A program made the position numbers and the translations under genes. This document shows positions 1 through 14,559 of a DNA stretch of 64,000 bases, in pieces (positions within the stretch are counted from its first letter, which is position 1; each line of letters starts with the position of its first letter). Under the pieces are notes generated by a model. It made no database searches, was not told where the DNA came from, and was given only the letters and a program-made list of their open reading frames with translations. The DNA lies in the NCBI GenBank assembly GCA_017590115.1, contig JAGGNK010013558.1, positions 9,599,752 through 9,663,751 of the forward strand, in the 5' to 3' direction. Source of the DNA: Montifringilla adamsi. Its lineage: Eukaryota > Chordata > Aves > Passeriformes > Passeridae.

Positions 1-3000
1 GAACTAGAAGATCACCAGGATTTGGTTTGTAAAATTTTCTCTCATTCAACATTTTAATTATATTTCATATTCAGTGCAACAAGAGAAAATCAAAGTAAGA
101 TATTCAAGTGCATGAATGACCTGATTTTTTTTTTTTTTTTTTTTTGCCTGTATCTGTATGGATACAGCTATCATCAGCATTGGTATGGAACTAAGAACAT
201 AAGTTTTTCCCTAAAAGAATTAAGTATCATTTGCACACCATATTTGCATGTACTCCAATAGAGAACGAATGAGGCAGCATGTGACAGAAGCAAGCTCTAG
301 GGAGATAGGGTCACTCCATTAATAAATCCACATGGACTGCAACAGATGCCATCTCCTGTCTCAGCCATTAGCAAACACTTGATCATTTGGTCCTGTTTTG
401 TTTGCTATGTACAGCATAATCAAGAAAATGACTTCTCAAGTAACACTAATCTTTAGAACGTTATGATTGTTTTACTCCTACACAGAACATTGACACTGTC
501 CTTGTTTTAAAGGCCATAGATATGGCAGGAACTTGCTAAACTCATCCTGCCAGCACTAGCAGAGGCAGCAATGTGCATTTGTTTCTCAGACTGCCCTCTG
601 TGCTTTGCAGGGTCACTGTTTCCAGACAGTTGTGAAGTATCCAGCTGCAGACAGACAGACAGACAGCACGGATCCATGCAGCACTTGTGGAACAAAACAC
701 AGAAAGAAAAACTGGTGAGCTACTGAAAGGCAAGGGAGAAACCAAACTGCTCAGGAGTAAACACAATAATCCACACGTGCCTGGAGCAAACCCCAAGTGG
801 CTACCACACAGCACTGCTTCAGAGACCCACTTCCCACCATTCAACTGCCAAGTGAAAGCCACTAATAGCACAAACCCTAGAAATCACACTGGATGTAGAA
901 CAGTCACAAAGAGAAGTAAGAATTAGTTTTCATCCCCCTCCAAATTATCACAGATCTTCAATACAGAAAACTATTCCCATCTTACGAAAATCCAAGTACA
1001 CTAATAACAGTTACAGAAAAAGTCACCATACACTGTTGCTTTAGCTGTTGGAAGTCTCTACTCCCACCCCTGGATTTTAAAGACATGCTTGGCATGACTG
1101 CTCAACTAGATCTGGCTGAAGATCTTAACAGGCTCATTCTGCGTGAGTACCAGCTGAACAGAAATTGCAGCCACAGCACTCAGCCAAGCATGTCGTGCCC
1201 ATCACACAGAGCTTGCTACTTTAAACCAGACAAGATTGCAATAACCTTGGGCTTTTAAGACAACAAATACTAATAACCAGCTGACACCAGCAAGTCCTGC
1301 TTTCTAGTGAAGAGTTTTCACTTTTGTATGTGTCACCTCAAGAATCATCACATTTTTAATTGCTTCAAACACTGCAGTGATGGTGCCAAGGACTCTTATC
1401 TTGAACTTGTAAATCACTGGTCTTGCTATGAAATAGCATCACAAGGAAATGTTGCTAACCATGGCTAAACACTACCCACAGTACACCTGTCAGACAGAAA
1501 AATAATTTCATTTTTTATATGAAGTAAGAACCAATTTATTGAGGGAGAAAAAGTAAACTGTAGAGCTTTATTGCTACCATAATCATTTTCTGTTATCTGA
1601 TTCTTTCTTGACTGACTGCACACACAACTGCCTATAAACATCTATGGGAAGTACATAACAACAACTTGGGGAGGGGAGAAACAACCTTCACCAATCTTCC
1701 CAACAGCTTTTAGAATTACCCTTTTCTCCCTCAGCTTTGGATAGTATATGTGGACATAAGTTATCTGAAAAATAGCTGTAGCCTTTAAACTCCCAAGGTG
1801 TAAGCTGGTATATATTTCCTTATAGCAAATGATACTACCTCATTTAACTTGTTTTTAAACTAACACATATTGAAGCCAACAAGTATTATGAAGAGAGCAG
1901 GTGATGTAGCTAGTGACATTAATGGGTGTTAGAGAATTGCACAACATAAGGAATGAAAAAGTGCTTTATTTTCAACAGTTTGCACCCAATGACAAACACC
2001 TGGATAAGAGATTCTCTTAACTCTGGAAAATAAAAAACCCAACAACAAACAAACACAAAAAAATCCCAATCCAAAAGAAGCAAATAAGGTAGCATCAAAA
2101 AATGTGTAAAAACACAGAAATGAAAGAGGATTCGGCCTCTGTTGCACAGATCCTCGGGGTATCAGGCACTAGCTATGCAGGGTAAAAACATGTATGGGAC
2201 ACTGATTCTAACAGCTCAGAGATGATACACAAGGGCAACCACATCACTCAAAAATTATTCCCCAGTAGGTACCATTTCAGATTGATAACACAGCCATTAT
2301 AGACCTCTTTCAATTAGATCTCTCTGTTGTTTCTCAATTCCAATACAAATAAAAATTACACTGTTTTCTATCTCTATGGCTGATGTGGGTTTCACATGGG
2401 TTCAACGCTTCAAAAGACATGACAAAGCCCTGGGGAATGGCTGTATCACTTTATGAACATTTTGCATAGCTCAGTTTGACTGCTCAAGACAGGTTTTTGT
2501 AGGCAAAGCCAAAGAGGGGTGTAGGAGGAATCTGACAGGAAAGAAAAACTATGAGCTAGAGAAGGAGCAACCCAACAAACATTCAAACTACAAGAGAGAA
2601 GCTATTAGCTGTGAAGAGACAATCTGCCTGCAGCCAGCAGTTACTTGCTTTTCCCAGGGCTAAGGGAAGAGACACAAGATAAATAAGTAAACAAACACAT
2701 TGGTCCATTGAAGAAAGGGAGGAGCAGGGCTAATACATCGACTCTTTCAGAGGATGCAGCTGTCAGCAACCAATCCAACCTGTGAGACCTGGAGTCAGCT
2801 GGCAAGAAACACCACAAAGAACGGTCAAAGCAGCAGTAAATGCAGGAAGGCCCTTCTTTCTTACTACTGGGTGAAGAAATAAATTAACATCCTAGGCTTT
2901 GCATAGATAAATCCTACTGGGCAAAACTGCTCCAACCACAAAAGGCAAAGCACCTAGGGAGATGAGAGAGAGAGTCTGACATATGCAAGAGCATATCAGC

Positions 3001-3511
3001 ACTACAGGCAGCATCATAACAGAACATCAGCAACCAGGCTTGAGAGCCAGAGGCAGCCCAGCCATGCAGAGCAGAGCTCAGGTACAGCCAGCCCATGTGA
3101 AATGTTGTCCTCATGCCAGCCCAAGCCATAGTACATCTCTCGGGCTGGTCAGGAAACAAACCAGGGTCAGAGGCACACAGCTGCGTAACTGTCTCCATAT
3201 GGCTCATCAGAAACATTAATCTCATTTCTCACTGATTCCCAAGGAGATGAAAGAAGCATACAGGTGTAAACTACTCTCTTCCCTACCTGCTTACCTTAAA
3301 CAACGAAAATTATTTAATGTAATAACCACTTCATGCCTCCCTTGGCACAGAAGCACCATGATGATTTCTACCTTACCCACAGGATCAGCCAAACACATCC
3401 TAGAAACTGCTGGAGCTCTTCTCAGTGCAGTGCAGGTTGATGATGCTCAGGATGGTCAAATATTAAGCCAATTTTATTTGTATTCAAGCTTTCATAATAC
3501 AAATGTTGTAA

Positions 3512-3556
3512 AATAAAATGTTCTCTTTTCACCAAAAAAAAAAAAAAAAAAAAAAA
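3512..3556 (+). repeat. AATAAA plus A23 tract, possible retrocopy tail
   Basis: An AATAAA hexamer (3512-3517) is followed 16 bases later by 23 consecutive A residues, the arrangement left by reverse transcription of a polyadenylated mRNA. I do not recognise the sequence upstream and found no convincing target-site duplication. It may be an old processed retrocopy or simply an A-rich microsatellite. Confidence 0.3.
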
Positions 3557-6226
3557 GTCCTATTGGAATACATTTCCTTGCCATGTGCCTCACTTACCAT
3601 GATTTTTTGCTGCTGGGCCGAATGCCAGAACAGTTCTGTTTTTCTGTTTTCCAGATTCCAGTCTTGGTTTTCTCTGGGTGTACTGGAATGAGCAGACTGA
3701 CAAAGGACAATGCAGTTAAATCCTCTTTAAGAATAAAACAAGGTCAAAATATGGCATGGCAGCAGGTTTCCTGCTCCACCAGCAATATTAGGAAGGCTAT
3801 AACATGTTCTGCATAGGTAACAGTTGTGGTTTATATCCACACACACATTTGCAAGCACTGTCCCAGCAATACAATGAACAGGACGTGCAGTTCCTCTCAG
3901 AGAACCACGCTTTGAAAAGTTGTCTTCTCTGAACAGCTGGAGGAATGCTCTCCCAGTCCTCAAACAGGCCACAAAACTAAAGACTTACTAACAGCCTGGA
4001 AGAAGCTGTGTTGCAGTACTACACAACAGAGCCAGTTTCCTACAAGCCATTTTCAGTCCCACGTTGCAGGAGATTTTTATGCTGTCAACTTAATAATGCA
4101 ATAAAAGGCAGAGGAGAGCTTTAGTTACAAGTATCAAAATATAAAATTCTACCACAGATAATGCTGGGAAGATAAAGTCTCTTCTCACAGACTAGAAGTG
4201 ACAGCTTTGCATTAGATAGCAGCAGTAGATATTCAAAAGCTCCAGGAAAACCTGTAGTAAAGGCACCAAAAATCAAAGTGCAGCTGCTCTTTTTACTGTT
4301 TAAATCATTATATATTAGCAACAAATCTTGTTGTTGGCCAACACTCAGAAATGGCATATGGCCAATAAAAGGTTCAGTGGAGTTTTCCATCTGTCACTGG
4401 AATCAGCTATGGCTCCAGCTCATACATAGTAAGCTTAGTGTCATAATTATTTGTGTACTAGATGTCAACCACTCAGTCTAACATAATCATTTGACTACAC
4501 AATTTACTAAATATACTGCCCAAGCAAAACATGCCATAACCACAGAACTGCAGCCCAAGAGAGGCATTTACAGGGTGTAAGACCAGCATTAACCAGACAT
4601 AAGCCTGCATGCAGAGGGGGCTGGCTTGCCACAATGGGCTATGCAAATCCAAACACACCAATGGATCCTCTTGCTGTGTATCTGAGACAGTAAGAGGCAC
4701 CATTCTCTTACTAAGTCAAAAGTCAAACACCAGAAAGATACCAAGTCAGTGAGTGGATGAGTGAAAGTGGACACAACAGGTTTTTTTGTACCTATGCTTG
4801 CTCCTTACAGAATCTAAGCATATGGATTTACTTTGCTCTCTTCACAGTCCTGCCAGCACAAGAAGGCTGACAGACTAAGCTTTAAACTATTTTGTTTCAG
4901 GCTGGGTTCAGGAAATACCTTAGTAAGAGTACTGTCTGAGGTTTTTTTAATTCCTTCTACAGCATTTTCCATTCGTTTTTAACAGCTGTGGAATAACATT
5001 TTTTCTCCCTCCCCTCACAACACTCCAATGCTCTGGATCCTGCACTGATAGGTCTTTAGGACTGTATTTAAATCTGGATTTTCCAGACACTGGGATTTGT
5101 ATTTCCATCAGCCAAGAGTGACAGTCTGCTTGGTCCCAGATCTGGGTGCAGGCACAGGCAGATTTTTATTTTTTTTAGTTCAGACAGAAAAATCTGTAAT
5201 ACTCCCAAATGCAGAGCTTTAACAAAGTGGGGGACGTGGGAGCAGGGAGAGAGGGGGAAGAGTTCTAAGTTATGCTGGAAGTCAAACGCAAGAACATTTT
5301 TGTGCAAGATTGCAACTGTACTCTCTCTTCCCTAAACTCTACATCTGCTCCAAGAGGACTGCCAAAGTATTTTCGAGCTACTGGATCTGACCTGTGGCTG
5401 GCTTTTAACATTTAGAACCTGGGAAGCTGGGAGTATGGTAAAGAGGGATGTAGGAATTCACTGAAACCTTTTAGAATATTTAATAATCCCTTTGCGGTTT
5501 GGTCAGAATTGGCACAACTTCACAGCAGTAAGCTGATTTGCACAGAAATGGCCTCATGGCTCTAACAGATGCTAACAGCTCACAAGAACAATTTTCTGCT
5601 GCAATCAAGGTCCTATCCATAGTGTTGTTTTGCTCCAAACAGGGTTGAGAGTAGAAACAGATTAATAAAAAAAAATATCAAAACCCCTCAAATAATGAGA
5701 ATAACTTAAATGCTCAATTCAGTTGCTGAAACATTAGTTATATTCATCAGAATTGGAACCTTAGAGTAACCAAAACACTCTGTGAGGCTAGCAGCCACAG
5801 CAGGACCTATTTCAGAGCAGCAGGGGGGAAGCTGAGGATACTCTTGAGCATCCAAAGGTCAAATACTCACAATTAGGGAACCAGACTGGCGTTTATAACA
5901 TTTTTAAATTCTTGGACAGCAGAAAATCCCATTAAGCAGATTCAGTATTCATTATGTCAGAGATCGATAAATTGAATATTTTTAAAGTCTGTTTATATTT
6001 GCACTATTTTCTTTATTGCTTCGATATTGAAAGAATACTTAAATTAGAAAGTGCTTGGAAAAAATTGTTTTCAATAAGGTATTTTAAAAGCCTTAAGTCC
6101 TCTATTGCCAATTGTTTGTCCTGTCTTAAAGTTTACAGATTGTGATAGGTATCTTACCAAGAGCATCAACTCATTAGACAGGACATAAATACACCCCTCT
6201 GCCACAGAATCAAAATAAGCATCTGA

Positions 6227-6227
<1 letters not shown>

Positions 6228-6268
<41 letters not shown>
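6228..6268 (+). repeat. Poly(A) homopolymer, 41 bases
   Basis: Forty-one consecutive A residues, the longest homopolymer in the window. No AATAAA sits at the usual distance upstream, and CR1 elements, the dominant avian retroposon, do not end in poly(A). Length calls in such runs are unreliable. Confidence 0.8.
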
Positions 6269-6270
<2 letters not shown>

Positions 6271-9200
6271 TTCCTTTAACTAGTTCTGGTTCAAAGACCA
6301 GTTCACATGAAAATCCAAGAACTCATCTAAAGCCATTCATTGTTCCAAGTGATTTTGACTTGGCTTCAGTGGGCATAAACACCAGAAAAGTACAATGAGA
6401 GGCTTCACACAGCCTTAACCCAGCCCAAGTTTGTCAAACACTGAAAAAATCAAGGTGTATTTCCAGCTGAAAGTATGGAGACAATTCACAAAGCTGAAGT
6501 TCTCATGACTGCTCCTCTTCACAGTAATGGAAAAAAATGGGAAAAAGTGGTGGAGAAAAACCAGTCCATTTAACTACATATTTCTCAGCATGCAGATTAA
6601 ATCCACCAGCAACAGACTTAAGAAAGCAAAGAATTAGCTCAACATTTACAAAAACCTCTGAGCCAGCTGTTCTCATTCAAATTGAGAGTGAAGAGGGTCA
6701 AATGTGGGCATAATGGATAAGAGCCAAAGCATCTGAAAGTAGGTCCATTGGATTCACCATTCTGCAGTTGTTACTAACAGAGTAACAACAGAGTATTCAA
6801 TTTCTAGCTGATTTGCTTATATCCCCACTATTTTTTAATCCCAGCTGGTGGCTTTCAGCCTGTTACACTGAATCAGCTGTTCATTCAGGCAAACTCTAGC
6901 TGAGAAATCTTTGGCAATGGATGGGAATATCCAAAAATCATCCAGGAAAAAGTAAGTCATAGTTGTTTGTAAAAACTTACTATGAGTAAACTAGTCAGCA
7001 GTGAAACAGCTTTCTTGGATAGCAGAAAGAGGACACCAGCAGGAGACCTGGCTGCCATTTCCATCCCCTGCTTGCAAGAAAAATGGTCCATGAAAGAAGT
7101 TATATAAACTTGCATGTACTGGGCACATTGTTTGCATGGCCGTTGATTATGTTTATCAGTGACAAATTACTACAATGAAATGATGTTTCTAGTGGCCAGG
7201 GAACAGATGCATAAGCTAGAAGCTTTTACATTTCATGATATGTGAGAATATGAGATTTCCATTTTAGCAACAGAAGGATATAATAATTGTTGTATCCTGA
7301 GGGAAAAAGTTTCAGCTCTAGCACATAAGTTCTTCTGTCAGCAGGACATGATTCTTGTGAAAGATACAGTATTATCTATATATTCTGTGCTAGCAATTAA
7401 GGCATCAATATGTTCATTTTTAAAGGTCTGATAGAAACTTAAAAGTTGCCTTACAATATTGAAAACATTATGTTCCAGCATATACAGCAATGACAGAATA
7501 ACTATTAAATGTGTGAGGTTTTAAATATTCTCCATCTCACAGCGGAGCTTTTTAAAGCTAGCATTGTGAAGGAATCAGTAGTAACTCCACAGAAGTTTAT
7601 GTCAGCTTTAGAGATACTCAGTCCTTTGACAAAACACAAACTGCGTTTCTGGTAATATCTCATGAAGAAGCAGAGGGGGGCTGCACCAAAGCTCTCTAAA
7701 GCGACACACTCTCAAAGATTGCAATAATTCTATCTTTTAGTTGTCTGCACTGCTCAGTTTGAGCAGTAATAGCTCTGTCATCTCCTCTGCAGAAGCACAG
7801 AATTGATTTTGTTCCTTTGTCCTCACGTTAAGATTACAGTATTTCCAGGGAAAAAGCAGACATCTACACATATGCAGAACTTGTATTCTGCATCTGTTCT
7901 CTCTTATATTGAGAGAACTGATTTACCAAGAAGTTCCAGCTGAATTTCAGCCTGTTTTCATAAACTCCATGTTCACAGGTTCTATCTATCTGGACCACCT
8001 TTTTGGCATACAGCTGTTCTTTTATGTTTTACCAGAAGGCTGCTCTCTTCCGTTTGATGCCCCAGACAACCCCTTCATTGCATAACAGGCTTATGCTCTG
8101 CTGTCCAGCCAGGTTGCAACAAAGGCCTCTGCCTTTCTGGCCTCAGAAAACTGTCCACTCTTATTTTCTCCTCCTCAGCAAAAGCACATCCAAAAAGCAA
8201 CCAAGCTGATTTTTTCCCTGTCAGCCTCACCCCTAAGGCTACACAGGAGTGAAGGGAGGAAGAAAAAATTTACATGAACATCTGCACCAAAAACTGAAGG
8301 TACTTTAAAATCAAAGAAGTCTCCTCTAGACTGATGCACAGTAACATAACCCAACACACACAAGCAGAATTTTGCAACACACTGCCTTGTAACAATCCAT
8401 TTCTGAAATAAATATCCTCAAATCAACAACATCTATTACATTGTAAATAATGTTAGTACATGGTGATGTTACCTGGTGAAACAACTTGGTAGCCTATAAG
8501 ATAGAATTGAATGTGTCCCTTTCCTACTATGTCAATAATAATTATTTTTCTAATGCTTGTTCAGTTATAGGAATACATGAAAAGAAGTAATTGTGTTGCA
8601 GAAAACATGATTTGATGTTGTTTATACAGACACTTATGTACTGAGAGTTTATTTTATCTCCTGAGATATCACTGAGATTACAGGACTTGCAGGCAATAAC
8701 CATAAGAATAATATTTTAATCATAAGAAGAATAATTTCCATTTTATATATGTAGAATATAAATTGCTAAGTACTTGTAAATTCAAGGTCAGCTGAAAGTT
8801 GCCAGAGCAGCTAGATTGTTTCATTAGAAATGCAATGAAAATGAAAACCAGCAAAACTTCAACAAACCCAGCAGATGCACTGAGACCACAGAGGCTGTGA
8901 GATACAGCCTTCAACACACATCTTGCTCTCCAAAATGTTTCAAGAGATGTACACTGAAAGGACAGCAGGTAGCAGATGAAGCCAAGCCAGAGCAAGAACT
9001 GAAGTAAAAAATTTCAGAGCAAACAGGCTTCAAAGAGTGGAAGAAACAAGCTTATACTCTAGTGTATGTACAAGCACAACAACTGGTTGAAATGTTTGTG
9101 TCAACAGGAAGAGTAAAGCAAGTGGGAGCAAAAGTCACTGAGACACCAGAAATCCTTGGTGCACAAAACTGGCAGAAAACAGAAGCTTAGAAATTGCAGG

Positions 9201-12200
9201 CAAGGAAGGAGTTTTCTGCTCTGTTTCTCTTTAGTCCACAGAAACAAAGCTTTGAATAGCTGAGGGAGGGGAGGAAAGCAAAACACCAATCAAGGAAAAA
9301 CCCATCCAAGGTGTTAGCAAAGAAATCCATGACTCACTCATTGCCAGTATCTACTCCCATTTACGTGTTGTGGTGTATTTACCTGACCCCTGGCATGACA
9401 GTGTAGAAATAGAAGTGAATGTGTATTTGGGCTATTCATAAACCCCTGGAGGGATAGAACAGAGCAACCTGAAGTGATCATGGTGCAATATTACTATTAT
9501 CCATAGGATGCCCCTCGCAAGCCTCATCATTTTGCTCCATTCTTTGGCCATCCTGCTCATCCTGCATTCAAACACCTGACTGAAGCAGGCTGGCTCTATT
9601 TGAAATCTTTTTAGACTGTCTGCAATCTTTTGAGCTTCACAGCCTTAAGATGTTCTAAAGGCCCTATTGAGACACAAAACAAGAGCTATATAAAGAAGCT
9701 TCTCTACAGCATTATTACTGGTTAGCAATAGCCCTACTCTCTTGGTATATGTAGGTATTTATATATGAGTGTAGGAAGTCTTTGTGGCAAGATTTTCTGT
9801 TGTGATCAAGCTAGTCAACCATCACCAGTTTCATGATACCACAAACACTGACGTTCACAATAGATTTCAATTGTCTCAACGAGAACTTGCAACCAAAGGA
9901 AAGCAGTTAACATGGAGGAGCACTCAAATAATACTGGAGAAGTTCTAACTTAAATCTCAAAAATATTTAATCTGAGACATGTTTCATTTCCAGTTTGAGA
10001 GATTCCTTCCATGTCCTAAATGGATGAACAAACCACCCAGTGAGCAAACTAAGACCATGAGAACTGCTGTAGAACTTTACCACATAGGCAGCAGATGAAG
10101 TGATGGAGGTCTTTGGGCCTCAAGATGGAAGGTGCAATTTTGTACACTTGAATTGCTGGGAAAATAGAAATCCCCAGGCACCAAAATGAACAGATTCCAT
10201 TTTCTTCAACTAAAAATAGTACACCCTCCTTTAAGCAGACATTCCCTTGAACTTGAATTCACTTGAGAAGCACAGAGCAAAAACATTCTGCTAAGGTGTT
10301 TTTAGCTTTTTTTGACATTGTGGGTACGCATAAGATTGTGGGTACACCTTTATCTAGCTGTGAGCCACACCATCACACGTGATGCCTGTACTCCACAGCA
10401 TACATGAAAAATATTCCACAACTGCAATCCCCACAGAAGAGCAGTCTCAACAGCTCCCCAACCTCACCCATCTCCCCTTGATCATGTCATCTGAATGCTT
10501 CCATGGGCCACATGCCAAAAATATCCATGTTGCTCACATTCTTCTGAGAGCAGGCAGACAGCATTACTGAAAAGCTGGAAGCTCCCTACATTTAGCTCAC
10601 ATATAATTAACACAGTAGTCTAATTATGGACCACCTAAAAACAGACAGTGTTCACAGCTCCACAGCTTAGAGTCAACAAAAAGTATTTGTCACATGTGGT
10701 AAGGTCTGAACACAAAGACAAGGAGACCTAGAATAAATTTGACTCACATCAGCCTGTACCAGCTACCACAAAACACTCCTCAGCTCAGCACCTTCCCTGG
10801 TTGTCACCAGGGACTGCAGTTGAGTTGGATCTTCCAATGGACTTCAGAGATATTCCCAGCAAGAACATTTGGATCTTGGAGCTAAGGGTCAGAAATCAAA
10901 TCCTTCTCTTTGACGTTGTTCAAAAACTATGAATGAACCTATCACCCCTTTCTTAAGTCACGAGATTAGCTTGAAAATAGTACTGTCATGTGCTTATTTG
11001 CCTCCAGCATTAGATGTTCAGATTCCCCTTTTCAAGCTTTCTTTACAATTACTTATTTGAAAAAAAGAGAAAGCAAGCTCTGATTCTTGTGTGGCTAATG
11101 TACATCAAGCTGATGCTTTAAGAAGAACAGCAGCCATCATGAGAGTTGGCAACTCTCAAATTGGTGGTTATGAAGGAAAGAATATTAAACAGCTATCATC
11201 AATCTATCTAGACCCAGGAAGTGAGCCATGAAATGCTGACAAAGGGGAATATCTGATCTGACAATGACGGTATATTTATCTTTTAAATGAAGAATAATGA
11301 AGTTACACTGGAGAGACTCATTTTGACTTTGCAACAGTATTTATCTCATCACCTTAGGGTGGTATCTGAGCACCTCAGGGTAAGAGAATTTATTCTGTCA
11401 GCTCTTTTAAAGGCTACCGTTTTACACACCAGAGATGCCACAGGAGCTACACAAACAGGAGAAAGGATTGTGGAAACTGACCTTCTGAACAACCCTAGTG
11501 CAGCCTCCCATCACAGCAGTAGGCCAGGTAGTCAGTGCCCTGCTCATCCTCAACTTCTTTTCTGCCCAACAGGGATACCGTCAGATTCTCACAACAATAT
11601 TGAGGTTTGGGGTACGTTTTGAGGATGAAAACATCTTCACTTATTTTGTTCCACAGCACATTAGACCTTGTGACTGGGAGCATAAGTGGTGTGCACATGC
11701 ACAGGCTGTCACACAAGAAAAGCACAGCAGGGCACGGGCTCTACGTCCTGGGGTAGGAACCAGAACACTGAGGGACAGCTAACACCAAGCTGCGCTCACT
11801 CAGCCCTGGGGCTGTCTGAGGACCCTCATCCAAACTCAGACCAGAACATTTTTATACAGACCTCTACCAAAAACAAAGTCCCAAACAAATCCCAAAAACC
11901 AAACCATGAGGCAAGTATGATGCAGACACTGATCTGTTTTAATCACTGTGATTAAAACAGTAGGTTGCAGCTTGAGTTATAAGAAAGATTGGAAGTGTGT
12001 TTATAATTAAGGAAACCAGAAAAACTCAGGATTTATACACAGGTATGATCACCCATACCTAAGTAAACCACAGCTTCCTTACAGGGATCTATACCACCCT
12101 TTCCTTCTCCCAAAAAGACTGGACCCCACACCACACAATGATACTTTTTTGTTGTTATTTTAAGCTAATTATGAATTCATCATGCTATCCCCATGTCTCT

Positions 12201-13283
12201 TTTATCTAAGGACTGATCCTACCAACAAGGACTAATGCTTTGCTTAAGTTCTCATAAACTCACCTGCTTTTTTCCCTCACTATCCACGGTCTGTCCGCTC
12301 AAATTGTGAAAAAAGTAAAAGAAAAAAAATTTCAAACAATCCTAAGCAAACTCCCTTCTTATAGAAAAACTCCTTGGTCTTGTACTGAAGTCCCACTCTC
12401 CTCACAAGAAAATGAGTTCTGTGGAAATACAATAGCTGATCCCAATTAACATTTTCTCTCCCACCTGTGCTGCCCTAAACTGCACCATAAGAGTAACATT
12501 TGTGACTCAGCTGGAGTCACACCTCTAGACAGCCCGACCTCCTTTTGCTTTGTTGGGCAGCAACCCAGCTCCCTGTCCTGAGCTGCGTGGGACACTCAGA
12601 TCCATTGTAGCCAGTTCACATCAGATTATGATCACTGGGGAAGGAGCTGCAGCTGCTGTAGTTTGATGCTCCCTTACTCTTTCTGAGACCTGTGCTCAGG
12701 TAGCCATAGCAGCCTTTCAGCACGTCCCTGGTGGACCATTAGTGTTAACAATCTGACTAGCAAAGTCACCCACTCTCTCCTTCAGAAGCTCTGAAAAATT
12801 TATTTATTCATTATTTTTACTACCAGAGAGTAGAAATTTACCTTAACACAGCCAAAAAATGCAGAAGCACACATTGAATCTGGGCTAATATTTGACCGAC
12901 CTCAGCTTCACAGAACGCTCTCTCACACTGCAATAGCCCAGACCTGGCAGCCGGCAATGCTGAGACCAAAGCCTGCTCTGGCTGCCTCCGTTTCTGTGCT
13001 GGGTCAAGCATGCAGACAGGCAGCACGTGGTTCCTCATGCTGGGACACCGGGAGTTTTTTTTTGGTTTGTTGCTCTCTCCAGGGGTGTTCTTGGCAAGGA
13101 GGGTGTGAGCGCAGCACCCTCACTCAATAACTTCTCAGCAAACTAAGTGGACTTAAGCCTTCAGTAAAATCAAAGCTCTGGCTTTGCTTCAGCTATGCAT
13201 GGAGAGGGGGTGCCTATAGAAAGGAATTAGAGCTTGGACACAGAGTGAAAGCAGAGCAGAGCAAAAACTTCAAATCCTGAAAT

Positions 13284-13292
13284 CACATGACT
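13284..13292 (-). promoter_or_regulatory. M-box-like MITF/TFE site (distal)
   Basis: On the minus strand this reads AGTCATGTG, the core of the M-box bound by MITF in promoters of pigment genes. It lies 1.8 kb upstream of the first resolved SLC24A5 exon. SLC24A5 is a melanocyte gene, so the site is plausible, but the same 9-mer also occurs near 48,020 away from any pigment gene. Confidence 0.3.
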
Positions 13293-14303
13293 GAGCTTTC
13301 CTGACCACACAGTGAACATGTTGCTGTACCAGAGAGCTCGTTCCCATCAGAATGGCAAGCTTATAAGCACTTTAAAGCAGTTTTTTAAAAAGCACACCAG
13401 CAAAAAATAACTACTTTGAAATGCAGCAGCTGATATTGAAAAATTGTGCTGGAGTTTTAAGAGTAAGACAATTATATGTTTCAAGGAAGAGAAGCAGTGG
13501 CAAGGAAGCCACTTACCTTGATAACAAAACCCTTTCTGTTGGCTTGTATAAGGAAAGATCCACCAGTAATTTAGACAGGGAACTTTGGACTGTTTTCTCT
13601 GGTGGAAAGTGGGATTCAGAAGAAAATCCTTAAATCTTTCAAGAACAAAATGATCTATTTTTTCCTGTAAAGCAAGAGAAGCAGCATCTTCTCTGCAGCA
13701 GTCTGATTTTCAGAGAGCATGCAGAACTCATCTGTGAAAGTTAGTTGACACCCCTAAAAATCTTGACTATTAAAATCATTCTTGCTCTAGTAAAAAGCAT
13801 TCTGGGCCACAGAGGGATCAGAAATGGGCGACAGCAATTGCTGAAGAATTTGTTGTTCCAGGCAATTTTTTTTCATTGCTTCATTGTTCATACTGTAATA
13901 GTGGCTGTATGTATGTTGTTTGTTTCAATATAAAAGGAAAATACCACTTTGTCACCTTATTTCATGTATTGTAGAGCGGGATTGATCACATATTAGCCAA
14001 ACACCATGCAAGGAACCTGAGGAGTTTAGAGTGATTAGATGCAATGAAGCAAAACTATCTGTTCTTGTTTGCACTTCTTGCTTACAAATGCGAGCATCAG
14101 CCCTGCACCTCACAAACAAGTAATAGAACAGACACCCCAAAACTCCATTTGGTATCACGGGGTTGCAAATGTTTCTGGAGACATGTCTGCAAGTGATACA
14201 AGGGAAACAACTCTCCCTGAGAAAGCACTGACAGCGGAAAGGGCAGGGGTGATGACTTTACAAAGCTTAAAGACTGCATTTTACTCTTTAATCTCCGGTT
14301 GTA

Positions 14304-14312
14304 CACATGACT
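14304..14312 (-). promoter_or_regulatory. M-box-like MITF/TFE site (proximal)
   Basis: The minus strand reads AAGTCATGTGTAC here, matching nine contiguous bases of the M-box consensus AGTCATGTGCT. It is about 250 bp upstream of the SLC24A5 CpG island and 780 bp upstream of the first resolved coding exon, a reasonable position for melanocyte-specific control. Binding is inferred from the motif only. Confidence 0.35.
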
Positions 14313-14559
14313 TCATTGTAGGAAGGTCACCAGACAAAGGAGTTCAGTGAACTGGGTCTGAAGGGAGGAACTATGTGTGGGTCTCAGCTTCGTTCTTGCA
14401 CACGATTCACATAACTGGCATGGCCATCTGCCCCGGTGAGGGGCGAGCCCAGTGCTCACACAGCCCAGCACAAACACCCTGGGAGTCGGTGGGAATAAGC
14501 AGAAATTGTCACAGCAGAAAAAGGTACTGAGGAGTAAGCTTAAATTCACCTTCTGCGTC

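Larger units (their letters stand above)
1..14559. other. Intergenic DNA, no recognisable gene
   Basis: I see no exon, RNA gene or conserved protein in this stretch. Open frames are short (111 codons or fewer), mostly overlap on both strands, and resemble nothing I know. It holds homopolymer runs (T at 125-145, A at 3534-3556, A at 6228-6268), a short CAGA tract near 650-664, and AT-rich sequence. In the human order the next gene upstream of SLC24A5 is the distant SEMA6D, so a gene-poor stretch is expected. Distal SLC24A5 regulatory DNA or its first exon could lie in the right-hand part. Confidence 0.6.
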
